Of a DNA stretch of 38,410 bases, positions 24,574 to 32,911 are shown piece after piece. How positions within the stretch are numbered: position 1 is the first letter of the stretch; each line of letters begins with the position of its first letter. Both the position numbers and the translations under genes were made by a program. A model generated the notes under the pieces. It was not told where the DNA came from. It did not search any database and saw only the letters and a program-made list of their open reading frames with translations. Origin of the DNA: B16-G9 sp964400655 (GTDB lineage Bacteria; Bacteroidota; Bacteroidia; Bacteroidales; F082); contig CAYNVN010000117.1 of the NCBI GenBank assembly GCA_964400655.1, positions 1 to 38,410 on the forward strand, written 5' to 3'.

Positions 24574-27570
24574 TCAATAAAACAGCTTTGCAACATTTTT
24601 ACGGTCACCCTTAAAAAGCCTTTTGTCAAAAACAACCTGCGAACCTTTTTCGATAAGCATATTGGTTGGGGTGTTGGTAATGGTAACATTTTGCAGGTTC
24701 ATGGCAGCCGGGCCGTATTCGGGTTTTTTCTGCAACAGCACAATACCATATTTACAACTGTCGATTTTTGAATTGCTTACCTCAAGAGAGGAGAGATCTT
24801 TTGATGCAAATCCGATATTTGCTCCGGTTACCGTAGTGTTTTCCACAATTAGATGCGAATCTTCTCCCCCGCTTATTCCCTTATCCTGCGCACCTGAAAC
24901 GGCACAACCCCTTATGGTTATCTTACCGGTTGAAAAGTCGATGGCATCGTTACCAATGTTGGTAAATTTCACCTTATCAACCAGTCCCGTACTAAAATCC
25001 GAATCGAAGGCATCGCCCCAAATATGATCGAAATACGAATTATCCAAAAGAAAATCGGATCTTACAATATTTAAGGCATCCTCGCAATGATTATTAACGA
25101 AAGCCGAATTGCTTATATCAACATCCGACTCGTAAAACGTAACCGCTCCCGACAAAGCCCATCCTTTGTAGTTTAAAGTATTCAAATTTTCAAACCTCAC
25201 ATAATTAAGTTCCGACCTCTCTTTAGCCTGTAAAACAGAAAAACCGTTACCACTGTTATCAGATGAAAAGACAACCACAGGCTCCTGTTTTGTCCCTTTC
25301 ATAAATACCGGCGAATAGGAGATGAACATCGCCCGATTTTGCAAATCAAGTTTTGTACCCTGCGAAAAGACAACCCTGTATCCGGCGGGAATAATCAATG
25401 GTTTATCAACAATAACAACTCCCTTTTTTATAAAAATATCGTTACCGGCAACCGAATCTATTGCCGAATTGGTTTTCAGGTCAACACTCCGCATCAATTC
25501 CTGTTGCGGCGTAAATCCCCGCGGATAGGGCCATGGTTTTATATTAACCGAATAGGGGCCCTGCGAATCATTTAGTTTAAAAAACAAATATGATGCTCCG
25601 GGTTCAACGGCCAGTTTAACCGTTACTCCGTCCGGCTCGCCGTTATATCCCGCCACATCTTTATATTCTGAAAAATAATTTTGAATAAACTTTTTCGTAA
25701 CCCCCGTACCAACCAGTGAAATTTTATCTCCAAAAAAGTTATGAACCTCTATCAGCAAACTGTCGCCGTAATCTTTTTCCTTATAAGCCGTTACAAAATA
25801 GGGTGGCGTACCAAATTCCGAAGTCCATTTATCATCGCTTTCGGGTGTTAATCGTACATCCAGATTATTAGCGGCGATTCTGTCGGCCAGAAGCCTTTTC
25901 AGTTCCGGAAGATAATCGCGAACGGCTTTTGCACTTTTCGATAAAAAGTCCTTATCAAAATGGTGATAAGGAAATTCCATTCTGATTAACGAATCATTAA
26001 TGTCGATTTCGCGGTCAAGAGCCCTGTTTACCGAGTCCACAAATCTTTTGTTGCTAAACGCTTCAAGGTATTGCACATAACGATTCAAAAATGCCGTATC
26101 TTCAAAAAGAAAATAATAAACGGGGCGACTGTATTTAATGGTATCGGCCGTTAAAAGGAAAAAGGCTTTATTGTCGTTTATGGAAAAATCGATCTGTTCG
26201 TGGCCCGTATATCCGTCGTATGCAATGGGTTCCAGCTTACATATTACAGGGTTATAGTAAAATCGTTCATTGTGCCACCTCATCCCGTGACGTGCATGGG
26301 TAATATCAAGCATGGCAAAATACCTTGCTGTTTTATCCAGATCAAAAATAGCCGAAGGAGCAGCTTTTGCATGTTTATATTGATACATCAATTTTTGTGC
26401 AACAAGAAACTCGCGGTAAAGCACAGGATTTTCAACGGTTTTATTCTCAGAAAACGGCTCGATAACCGAAGCGTTAAGAAACGGCATAAAATACCATATT
26501 CCGGTCATTTTACCTATTTTCTGAATCTGCCAAAGGGCATCTTCCGAAAACTTTACAATGGGGCCTTCCCTGCGTTTGCGCGACTCCACCAGTTGTTTTA
26601 CAAAATGCTCTTCCCAGGCATACAGCCCTTTCGACCGGTTACCCACAATTACCGGAACAAAGCCGTAGCGCGTTGTAAGAATATCTTTACTGTCGTACAA
26701 CTTGTGCGAAAACCATTCGTACAGGAAATCACGGGCATAAGGTGTTTGTATTGAAAAAACCCTTAAACGGTTCCACGCATAATCTTTCCGCATTTTAATA
26801 CGAAACGACCATTTATCGCCGATTAAGTGGTCAAGCCAATCGCCTTTAAGACGCAATTTTGCCTTCATCATTTTGTTATCGCCAAAAATCATTGCTTTAA
26901 CCCAGTCGTTTTCGCCCGACTGTAACACTCCTGCATTAAACGCCTTAATGCGCTTTCGCATCAGTTTTTGATAAGCCGTTGTATCAAACACTATTGCCAA
27001 AGGCTGCTCTTTATAAAGGGGGTAAACCTTTTCGGTAACTTCAATTTTAATATCATCAAAAAAAACGGTATCGCCGCTATTGCTCCAACAATAAACCTTT
27101 ACATCTTCATTAACAAAATTAGGCGGAGTAAACACCTCCATCTCCAGTTTCTCCCAACCGTTATCATCCCGTTCACGCACTTTTGAAGCTACCTGATACA
27201 GCTTTTTGGAGGTATTATCGGAAACCACCAAAACCCCTTTGCCGCTTTTTGATTTTCGCCAGGCCGAAACCTTTAAGAATTTGTCGGCACCGGCATTTTC
27301 AATTAAAAACGAAAAAACATAGGGAAACTTTTTTGTGGCCATAACAGCATGCTTTCCCGAACGGGCCTCCAACTGCGTTTGCTGTTTACCGCCCGAAAAT
27401 GTATAGTTTCCACTATTCGACAAAAAAGATTTTTTATCAGCAGCAAGTTTCTCGGCATCACATTTTACGGTTATATCACGATTAAACCCCGCGTTATGTT
27501 TACACGAAAAGCCGAAACTCATTACAAACAAAACAGAAATAGCAAAATATATTTTTACCGGTAACTTCAT
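24574..27570 (-). CDS. Large lipoprotein: CotH-like domain plus parallel beta-helix
   Basis: The 998-residue protein has a lipoprotein signal (FGFSC, Cys23). A beta-rich N-terminal domain (about 40-178) ends VFFDDIKIEV, as in carbohydrate-binding jelly rolls. Residues about 225-460 resemble the CotH spore-coat kinase fold: LRLKGDWLDHL, WNRLRVFSIQ, IVGNRSKGLYAWEEHF, then DLDKTARYFAMLDI, HNERFYYNP and PIAYDGYTG. The CotH WDxD site here reads YDGY, so the second Asp is missing. After a linker, residues about 690-980 form a right-handed beta-helix (repeats such as NSAFVNNHCEDALNIVRSDFLLDNSYFDHI and GNDAIDFSTGKITIRGCAVSG). Possible roles are protein phosphorylation or glycan binding at the cell surface. 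The ATG at 27570 is preferred to a TTG at 27573. Confidence 0.75.
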   Translation of the reverse strand: MKLPVKIYFAISVLFVMSFGFSCKHNAGFNRDITVKCDAEKLAADKKSFLSNSGNYTFSGGKQQTQLEARSGKHAVMATKKFPYVFSFLIENAGADKFLKVSAWRKSKSGKGVLVVSDNTSKKLYQVASKVRERDDNGWEKLEMEVFTPPNFVNEDVKVYCWSNSGDTVFFDDIKIEVTEKVYPLYKEQPLAIVFDTTAYQKLMRKRIKAFNAGVLQSGENDWVKAMIFGDNKMMKAKLRLKGDWLDHLIGDKWSFRIKMRKDYAWNRLRVFSIQTPYARDFLYEWFSHKLYDSKDILTTRYGFVPVIVGNRSKGLYAWEEHFVKQLVESRKRREGPIVKFSEDALWQIQKIGKMTGIWYFMPFLNASVIEPFSENKTVENPVLYREFLVAQKLMYQYKHAKAAPSAIFDLDKTARYFAMLDITHARHGMRWHNERFYYNPVICKLEPIAYDGYTGHEQIDFSINDNKAFFLLTADTIKYSRPVYYFLFEDTAFLNRYVQYLEAFSNKRFVDSVNRALDREIDINDSLIRMEFPYHHFDKDFLSKSAKAVRDYLPELKRLLADRIAANNLDVRLTPESDDKWTSEFGTPPYFVTAYKEKDYGDSLLIEVHNFFGDKISLVGTGVTKKFIQNYFSEYKDVAGYNGEPDGVTVKLAVEPGASYLFFKLNDSQGPYSVNIKPWPYPRGFTPQQELMRSVDLKTNSAIDSVAGNDIFIKKGVVIVDKPLIIPAGYRVVFSQGTKLDLQNRAMFISYSPVFMKGTKQEPVVVFSSDNSGNGFSVLQAKERSELNYVRFENLNTLNYKGWALSGAVTFYESDVDISNSAFVNNHCEDALNIVRSDFLLDNSYFDHIWGDAFDSDFSTGLVDKVKFTNIGNDAIDFSTGKITIRGCAVSGAQDKGISGGEDSHLIVENTTVTGANIGFASKDLSSLEVSNSKIDSCKYGIVLLQKKPEYGPAAMNLQNVTITNTPTNMLIEKGSQVVFDKRLFKGDRKNVAKLFY

Positions 27571-27592
27571 CAAACAACTAATTTTACGACTG

Positions 27593-27600
27593 CAAATATA
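27593..27600 (-). promoter_or_regulatory. -7 box of the CotH-like lipoprotein gene
   Basis: On the minus strand, TATATTTG ends 22 nt before the ATG at 27570. It is divergent from the guaA box about 50 nt away. No clear -33. Confidence 0.45.
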
Positions 27601-27648
27601 AACTAATCATCTCCATATTTTTGACACTTTAACTATTATTGAAAAAAC

Positions 27649-27656
27649 TATCTTTG
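27649..27656 (+). promoter_or_regulatory. -7 box of guaA
   Basis: A perfect TATCTTTG lies 41 nt before the GTG start. A TTTG at 27620-27623 is 25 nt upstream, longer than the usual spacing. Confidence 0.5.
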
Positions 27657-27697
27657 CAAAAAGAAAAAATCGGAAAAATAACCTTAAAATTATAACG

Positions 27698-29227
27698 GTG
27701 AAAGAAACCATTCTCATCCTTGATTTCGGTTCGCAATATACCCAGCTTATTGCCCGTCGTGTAAGAGAACTTAATGTTTATTGCGAGATACATCCCTTTA
27801 ATAAAATACCTGAAATTACCGAAGACATTAAAGGTGTCATTCTTTCGGGAAGCCCGTTTTCGGTACGTGACGAAGAAGCACCGGTACCCGACCTTGGCAA
27901 CATAAGAGGAAAATTACCGCTGCTCGGAGTATGTTACGGAGCGCAGTTTTTGGCTCAAAACGACGGTGGCGAAGTGATGCCCTCGAAAATTAGAGAGTAC
28001 GGCCGCGCCAACCTGGGGTATATCGACCGCAGTTGCACTTTGATGAAAAGCATTTCGGACGGCAGTCAGGTTTGGATGTCGCATGGCGATACCATTCTCA
28101 AACTCCCCGACAATTTTAACATCATCAGCAGTACGGGTAGTATTGATGTGGCCGGATTTAAAGTTGAAGGAGAAGAAACTTTCGGTATTCAGTTTCATCC
28201 CGAGGTTTACCACTCCACCGAAGGCACACAGCTTTTAAAGAATTTTGTAGTGGAGGTTTGCGGCTGCTCGCAAAACTGGACTCCCGATTCATTTGTGGAA
28301 ACCACGGTTGCGGGATTAAAGAAAAAACTGGGTAACGACAAAGTGGTACTGGGGCTTTCGGGCGGAGTTGATTCGTCGGTTGCCGCCGTGTTGCTTCACA
28401 AAGCCATCGGCAAAAACCTCTATTGTATTTTTGTGGATAACGGTTTGCTGCGTAAAAACGAATTTGAAGATGTTTTGCACTCGTACAAAGATATGGGCTT
28501 AAACGTAAAAGGGGTTGATGCCTCACAACGTTTTTACAAAGCCCTTGACGGCATTTCGGAACCCGAAGGAAAACGCAAAGCCATCGGCAAAACCTTTATC
28601 GACGTTTTCGACCACGAAGCCCATCTTATTGAAGATGTTAAATGGCTGGCACAGGGAACCATATACCCCGATGTTATAGAGTCGGTTTCGGTAAAAGGGC
28701 CTTCGGCCACCATCAAATCGCATCACAATGTGGGCGGACTGCCCGATTACATGAAACTAAAAGTGGTTGAACCGCTGAACACCCTTTTTAAAGATGAAGT
28801 AAGACGAATTGGTAAAGCACTGAATATGCCGGCACACCTGTTGGAACGCCATCCTTTTCCCGGACCCGGTCTCGGTATCCGTATTTTAGGCCCTGTTACT
28901 CCCGAAAGGGTTCGCATCTTGCAGGATGTTGACGATATATTTATCAGCGGTTTACGCCGGTGGGATTTGTACAACAAGGTATGGCAGGCCGCCGCCATTT
29001 TACTTCCGGTAAATTCGGTGGGAGTTATGGGCGATGAACGTACGTACGAAAATGTGGTTGCATTACGCGCCGTTGAGTCAACCGACGGTATGACGGCCGA
29101 CTGGTCAAAACTGCCTTACGACTTTCTGTCGAAAGTTTCAAACGACATCATTAACAGGGTAAAAGGTGTTAACAGGGTGGTTTACGACATCAGTTCAAAA
29201 CCGCCTGCCACAATAGAATGGGAATAA
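27698..29227 (+). CDS. guaA: GMP synthase (glutamine-hydrolysing)
   Basis: The 509-residue enzyme converts XMP to GMP using glutamine and ATP. The N-terminal class I glutamine amidotransferase (about 1-195) shows ILDFGSQYTQLIARRVRE, the nucleophile Cys79 in LLGVCYGAQFLA, and FGIQFHPEVYHS. The ATP pyrophosphatase domain has the PP-loop LGLSGGVDSSVAAVLL near residue 222. The dimerisation domain contains RHPFPGPGLGIRILGPVT and the C-terminal KPPATIEWE. The start is GTG at 27698. Length is normal. It has its own -7 box and is followed after 56 nt by the LysM gene, without a terminator. Confidence 0.97.
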   Translation: MKETILILDFGSQYTQLIARRVRELNVYCEIHPFNKIPEITEDIKGVILSGSPFSVRDEEAPVPDLGNIRGKLPLLGVCYGAQFLAQNDGGEVMPSKIREYGRANLGYIDRSCTLMKSISDGSQVWMSHGDTILKLPDNFNIISSTGSIDVAGFKVEGEETFGIQFHPEVYHSTEGTQLLKNFVVEVCGCSQNWTPDSFVETTVAGLKKKLGNDKVVLGLSGGVDSSVAAVLLHKAIGKNLYCIFVDNGLLRKNEFEDVLHSYKDMGLNVKGVDASQRFYKALDGISEPEGKRKAIGKTFIDVFDHEAHLIEDVKWLAQGTIYPDVIESVSVKGPSATIKSHHNVGGLPDYMKLKVVEPLNTLFKDEVRRIGKALNMPAHLLERHPFPGPGLGIRILGPVTPERVRILQDVDDIFISGLRRWDLYNKVWQAAAILLPVNSVGVMGDERTYENVVALRAVESTDGMTADWSKLPYDFLSKVSNDIINRVKGVNRVVYDISSKPPATIEWE

Positions 29228-29283
29228 ACCACGTTGTTTTTTAGATTGTTTTATATTTGAAAAAAATCTTTCAACCATTACCC

Positions 29284-31854
29284 ATGAGAAATAAAAAACC
29301 TGTTTTATTCCTGTTATTTCTTTTTATAAGCATTATCCTTGCCGCGCAAAGCATTTATATCCCCAAAAGCGATGAAATACGCGAAAAAAACGGCAAACAG
29401 TATTACATTCATACGGTTGAAAAGGGCCAAACGGTTTATTCCATATCAAAAGCCTACGATGTTACCGTGGACGAGATTTATTATGAAAACCCCGATGCAA
29501 AATACGGATTACAAATAGGGCAGCAACTTTGGATTCCCACCGTAAACAAAGAAACGGAAGTCAATCAGGAAGTTTCAACATCCGGTTTCGATTTTTTTTA
29601 TCATATTGCCAATGATAACGAAAGGTTTTCGGACCTGGCACTGCTTTACAATATTCCCGAACGATACATCCGGCTGGCCAACCCAAATGTTACCGAACCG
29701 CTTAAATACGGCGAATATGTAAAAATCCCCGTTGAATCGTCCTTTCCCGTTCTGGACGGAAAAAAAACAAAACCTTACCGGTCGCCCGAATTAACATATA
29801 CATTACCAAACGCCGTAAGTACCAACAACGCACCGGTTCAAAAGCAACAGCGGCAAAAAGATGTCAGCTTTAATCCCAATATTAAAGTGATGGAGAATTA
29901 TCGCCATGTGGTAATTAACGGCGAATCTCTAAAAAGCATTGCCGAAAAATATCAAATATCGGTAAACGACCTGAAAGCGGTAAATCCCGGACTGTCCAAC
30001 ATTGTACAGGGCGACAGGTTACGTATTCCGGCCTATGCCAAAATTCCGGGCGTTACCAAATATCAAACAACTCAAAAAACAACACAACGCAACCGGCAGG
30101 TACCCACTGAAACCGGACAGAAAAAAACAGAGCCTCAAAAATCATCGCAATATTTTCAATACACGGTAAAAAGCGGCGACAACCTTTATAAGGTGGCAAA
30201 ACGTTTTGGCGTTTCCATGGAAGCTTTATATATGGCAAACCCGCGGCTTACCGGCACAAAACTAACTCCCGGCCATAAACTGTTAATTCCGAAACTTAAA
30301 AAACGCCCCTACTTTATCTACTATAAAGCTCCCGGAAAAACCAAACTAAAAAAAATATCCAAACTTTTTGATGTCTCGTACTCCCGGCTTAAAAATAGCA
30401 ATCCGGGTATTAAAAACAGGGTTTATTTCGGACAGGTAATAAAAATCCCTGCCGGAGAAGAGGCCGTTTTATTAACTGCCAAACCCGAAATTAACAAGCC
30501 CTCGAACGATGACTATGTTAAAGAGAAACCTGAATTTACCTTTTGCCGGCCCAAACCATATCGCGGAAAGGTTTTTAACATCGCCCTAATGGTTCCCCTC
30601 TATCTGGAAGAGATGGACAGCATAAATTTTGAAGAATTTCAGAAAACCTACCGGCCCCGCTTTAAACCCTTCCGGTTTATTAAATTTCTTGAAGGAGCCT
30701 TTATCGCCATTGATTCGCTAAAAAATATGGGCTACAATTTGAATGTAACCGTTTATGATGTTGACAACCAAATTACCAAAACCGCCAAAGTTTTACAACA
30801 TGCGGAGTTAAAAGACATGGACCTGATAATAGGGCCGTTTTACAGCAAAAGCTTTAACCAGGTTGCACTTTTTGCCGACAACTTTAACATCCCGATTATT
30901 AACCCTTTTACTTTCAGAGAAGAGATTTTGTACAAATACAATAATGTTATTAAGGTTAAACCGGGGGTTGCCGCTCAAATTCCATTGCTGGCAAAGCTTA
31001 TCAACGATCGTTATCGTGATTACAAAGTGTTTTTCATCACTCAAAACAGTTATAAAGATGCCCAAATGGCCGGTATGTTTAAAGAAGCGGTAACCAGTGC
31101 GGTTCCCGAAAAAATTTACCTGTCGAATGTTGACATCAACAACATTTCCATTGAGGTTGACAACAGAATCGACATTAACGGCGATCCGGTTTCGCCCTAT
31201 TACAACCTGGAAGGCAAACCCATCGACCCTGCCGTTATTGAAAATTATCTGTACGACAGTACCGTTTTTGATAACCACCCCCTGTATATCAATTATATGG
31301 TTGACAGTATCCATCCCTTTCTTGATAACGCCTCGGTATTAAGAAAAAACCTTGTAATTATTTACGGAGATAACAAATCGTACATCATGGATGCCATCAA
31401 CCAGCTCAACCGCGTTCGCGACACATTCGATATTGAGATAATGGGATTACCCCTTTGGGAACAAATAAACAACATGGATTACACGCTGCTTAACAACTTA
31501 AAACTAACCTATTTTACAAGTTATTACATAAATTACAACGATGCAAAAGTTACGGCGTTTAACACAAGATTTTTAAACTCATTCAGTACCGAGCCCGACA
31601 ATTACGGATTCAGCGGTTTCGACATCACCCTGTTTTTTGTAAAAACCCTTGCCGATTACGATAAACGGTTTATTAAATGTCTGCCGTCGGTAAACAGGCT
31701 TACGCTGGAAAACGGTTTTAAATTTGATAAATTTCAGAATAAAAAAAGCAGTTTCGAGAACATCATGTGGAACATCATCCAAATAAGAGATTACAAAACC
31801 ATCAGGCTTCCCGAAAGCAACCTGATTCCCGTTAAAGAAGAAACGGACAACTAA
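29284..31854 (+). CDS. LysM protein with C-terminal periplasmic-binding-protein fold
   Basis: The 856-residue product begins at MRNKKPVLFLLFLFISIILA (signal peptide), chosen over an upstream TTG at 29257. Five LysM-like modules follow, near residues 39-84, 103-150, 207-250, 289-335 and 342-388; clear ones are YYIHTVEKGQTVYSISKAYD and YTVKSGDNLYKVAKRFGVS. These bind peptidoglycan. From about residue 429 a type 1 periplasmic-binding fold is seen: FNIALMVPLYLEEMD, MDLIIGPFYSKSFNQVALFADNFNIPIINPF and YKVFFITQNSYKDAQMAGMF. This resembles LpoA or amino-acid receptor-like proteins. The architecture suggests a cell-wall-anchored ligand-binding or PBP-activating protein. Function is not established. 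Its stop overlaps that of the convergent transporter gene by 3 nt. Confidence 0.83.
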   Translation: MRNKKPVLFLLFLFISIILAAQSIYIPKSDEIREKNGKQYYIHTVEKGQTVYSISKAYDVTVDEIYYENPDAKYGLQIGQQLWIPTVNKETEVNQEVSTSGFDFFYHIANDNERFSDLALLYNIPERYIRLANPNVTEPLKYGEYVKIPVESSFPVLDGKKTKPYRSPELTYTLPNAVSTNNAPVQKQQRQKDVSFNPNIKVMENYRHVVINGESLKSIAEKYQISVNDLKAVNPGLSNIVQGDRLRIPAYAKIPGVTKYQTTQKTTQRNRQVPTETGQKKTEPQKSSQYFQYTVKSGDNLYKVAKRFGVSMEALYMANPRLTGTKLTPGHKLLIPKLKKRPYFIYYKAPGKTKLKKISKLFDVSYSRLKNSNPGIKNRVYFGQVIKIPAGEEAVLLTAKPEINKPSNDDYVKEKPEFTFCRPKPYRGKVFNIALMVPLYLEEMDSINFEEFQKTYRPRFKPFRFIKFLEGAFIAIDSLKNMGYNLNVTVYDVDNQITKTAKVLQHAELKDMDLIIGPFYSKSFNQVALFADNFNIPIINPFTFREEILYKYNNVIKVKPGVAAQIPLLAKLINDRYRDYKVFFITQNSYKDAQMAGMFKEAVTSAVPEKIYLSNVDINNISIEVDNRIDINGDPVSPYYNLEGKPIDPAVIENYLYDSTVFDNHPLYINYMVDSIHPFLDNASVLRKNLVIIYGDNKSYIMDAINQLNRVRDTFDIEIMGLPLWEQINNMDYTLLNNLKLTYFTSYYINYNDAKVTAFNTRFLNSFSTEPDNYGFSGFDITLFFVKTLADYDKRFIKCLPSVNRLTLENGFKFDKFQNKKSSFENIMWNIIQIRDYKTIRLPESNLIPVKEETDN

Positions 31855-32801
31855 AAAAAGCTGACAAACAGCAGGCTTACACTAACAACACTTACCACAA
31901 GGGTAGCCATAATCGACATGGAAACCAAATCGGGACGGCAATTGTATTGTTTGGCAAAAACCACGGTAAGGATGGCCGAAGGCAAAGCTGTTTCAATAAG
32001 CACAATTTCGCGCATCATTTCGGTAACATGAGTTAAATCGGTCAGATAAACCGCCAAAAGAGGTTTTATAATCAACTTTAACAAAATCGTTAAGCCAAGA
32101 AAAAGATAGATGTGTTTAATTTTTTTAACCTCCAGAATTAAACCTATTACCAGTGCCACAAAAAACAGATTGGCATGACCTACCAGTGTAAAAAACCGAA
32201 TAAATGACGAGAAAACCGCTCCGTCTTTATTTACGGGTACAAACGAAACGGCAATACCGGCAACAAGTGAGATAAAAATCGGCGAAATAAAAAACTTCTT
32301 TACCGAACTTAAAATCTCTTTTCCTTCAACTTTCGACTCTCCATAATACATGGCAATCAGCGGCCCCAAAATAAACAAAAGCAAACCCACGCCAAATTCG
32401 CTGGTAACCACAGCCTCTTCCATGGCCAGCGCACTTCCGGGAAATGCCTGCCTGATAATGGGATACCCAAGCAACGATGTCATACCAAAAGCCGAAACCA
32501 AAATCAACGCGCCCGTTTCGCCCTTTTCAAACCTCAAAACCTTTGCAATAAACCATGCCAGCACCATCATTACCAATTCAACAACCGCCATAATAAGTGC
32601 CATAATTACAAAATCGGTATTAAAGGTTTTTATTGCCAGCGAAGAAAAAATAACAGCGGGAAGCGTAACCTTAACAACCAGCTTACTAAACAGCAAACTG
32701 TCGTCTTTATTTAAAACTTTCAGATGCTTTAACAAATTGGCCAGCGTAATAACGGCAACCATCATTATTACACCCTCAAACAAACTTGTAGTGGTATCCA
32801 T
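31851..32801 (-). CDS. AEC-family (auxin efflux carrier-type) transporter
   Basis: The 316-residue membrane protein has about ten hydrophobic segments and matches the AEC/malate permease family. Recognisable parts are ANLLKHLKVLNKDDSLLFSK, VKVTLPAVIFSSLAIKTF, LILVSAFGMTSLLGYPIIRQ and the late ETALPSAILTVVFAKQYN. Bacterial members move small organic acids or other anions; the substrate is not readable. The start at MDTTTSLFEGVIMM (32801) is preferred; an ATG at 32867 would add 22 residues and would place the promoter box inside the gene. Its stop (TAG, 31853-31851) overlaps the LysM gene stop. Confidence 0.85.
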   Translation of the reverse strand: MDTTTSLFEGVIMMVAVITLANLLKHLKVLNKDDSLLFSKLVVKVTLPAVIFSSLAIKTFNTDFVIMALIMAVVELVMMVLAWFIAKVLRFEKGETGALILVSAFGMTSLLGYPIIRQAFPGSALAMEEAVVTSEFGVGLLLFILGPLIAMYYGESKVEGKEILSSVKKFFISPIFISLVAGIAVSFVPVNKDGAVFSSFIRFFTLVGHANLFFVALVIGLILEVKKIKHIYLFLGLTILLKLIIKPLLAVYLTDLTHVTEMMREIVLIETALPSAILTVVFAKQYNCRPDLVSMSIMATLVVSVVSVSLLFVSFF

Positions 32802-32827
32802 TGTAATGTGTAATTTTCTGTTTTCAT

Positions 32828-32835
32828 CAAATATA
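32828..32835 (-). promoter_or_regulatory. -7 box of the AEC transporter gene
   Basis: On the minus strand, TATATTTG lies 26 nt before the ATG at 32801. It supports the downstream start. Confidence 0.45.
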
Positions 32836-32898
32836 ATGAAAACCCCGAAACAATGTAAGATTACCATAACGATTAATGTAGCAAGGCTTAATATTTCC

Positions 32899-32906
32899 TA
32901 CTTTTG
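32899..32906 (+). promoter_or_regulatory. -7 box five bases before the mutS2 start
   Basis: A perfect TACTTTTG is followed by ACCCC and then ATG. If used, the transcript would begin at or just before the start codon. No -33 TTTG at the usual distance. Confidence 0.45.
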
Positions 32907-32911
32907 ACCCC

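Noticed and set aside
26200..26754. 184-codon frame antisense to the CotH-like gene
   Set aside because: No protein-like features and fully covered by a coding sequence with signal peptide and domains.
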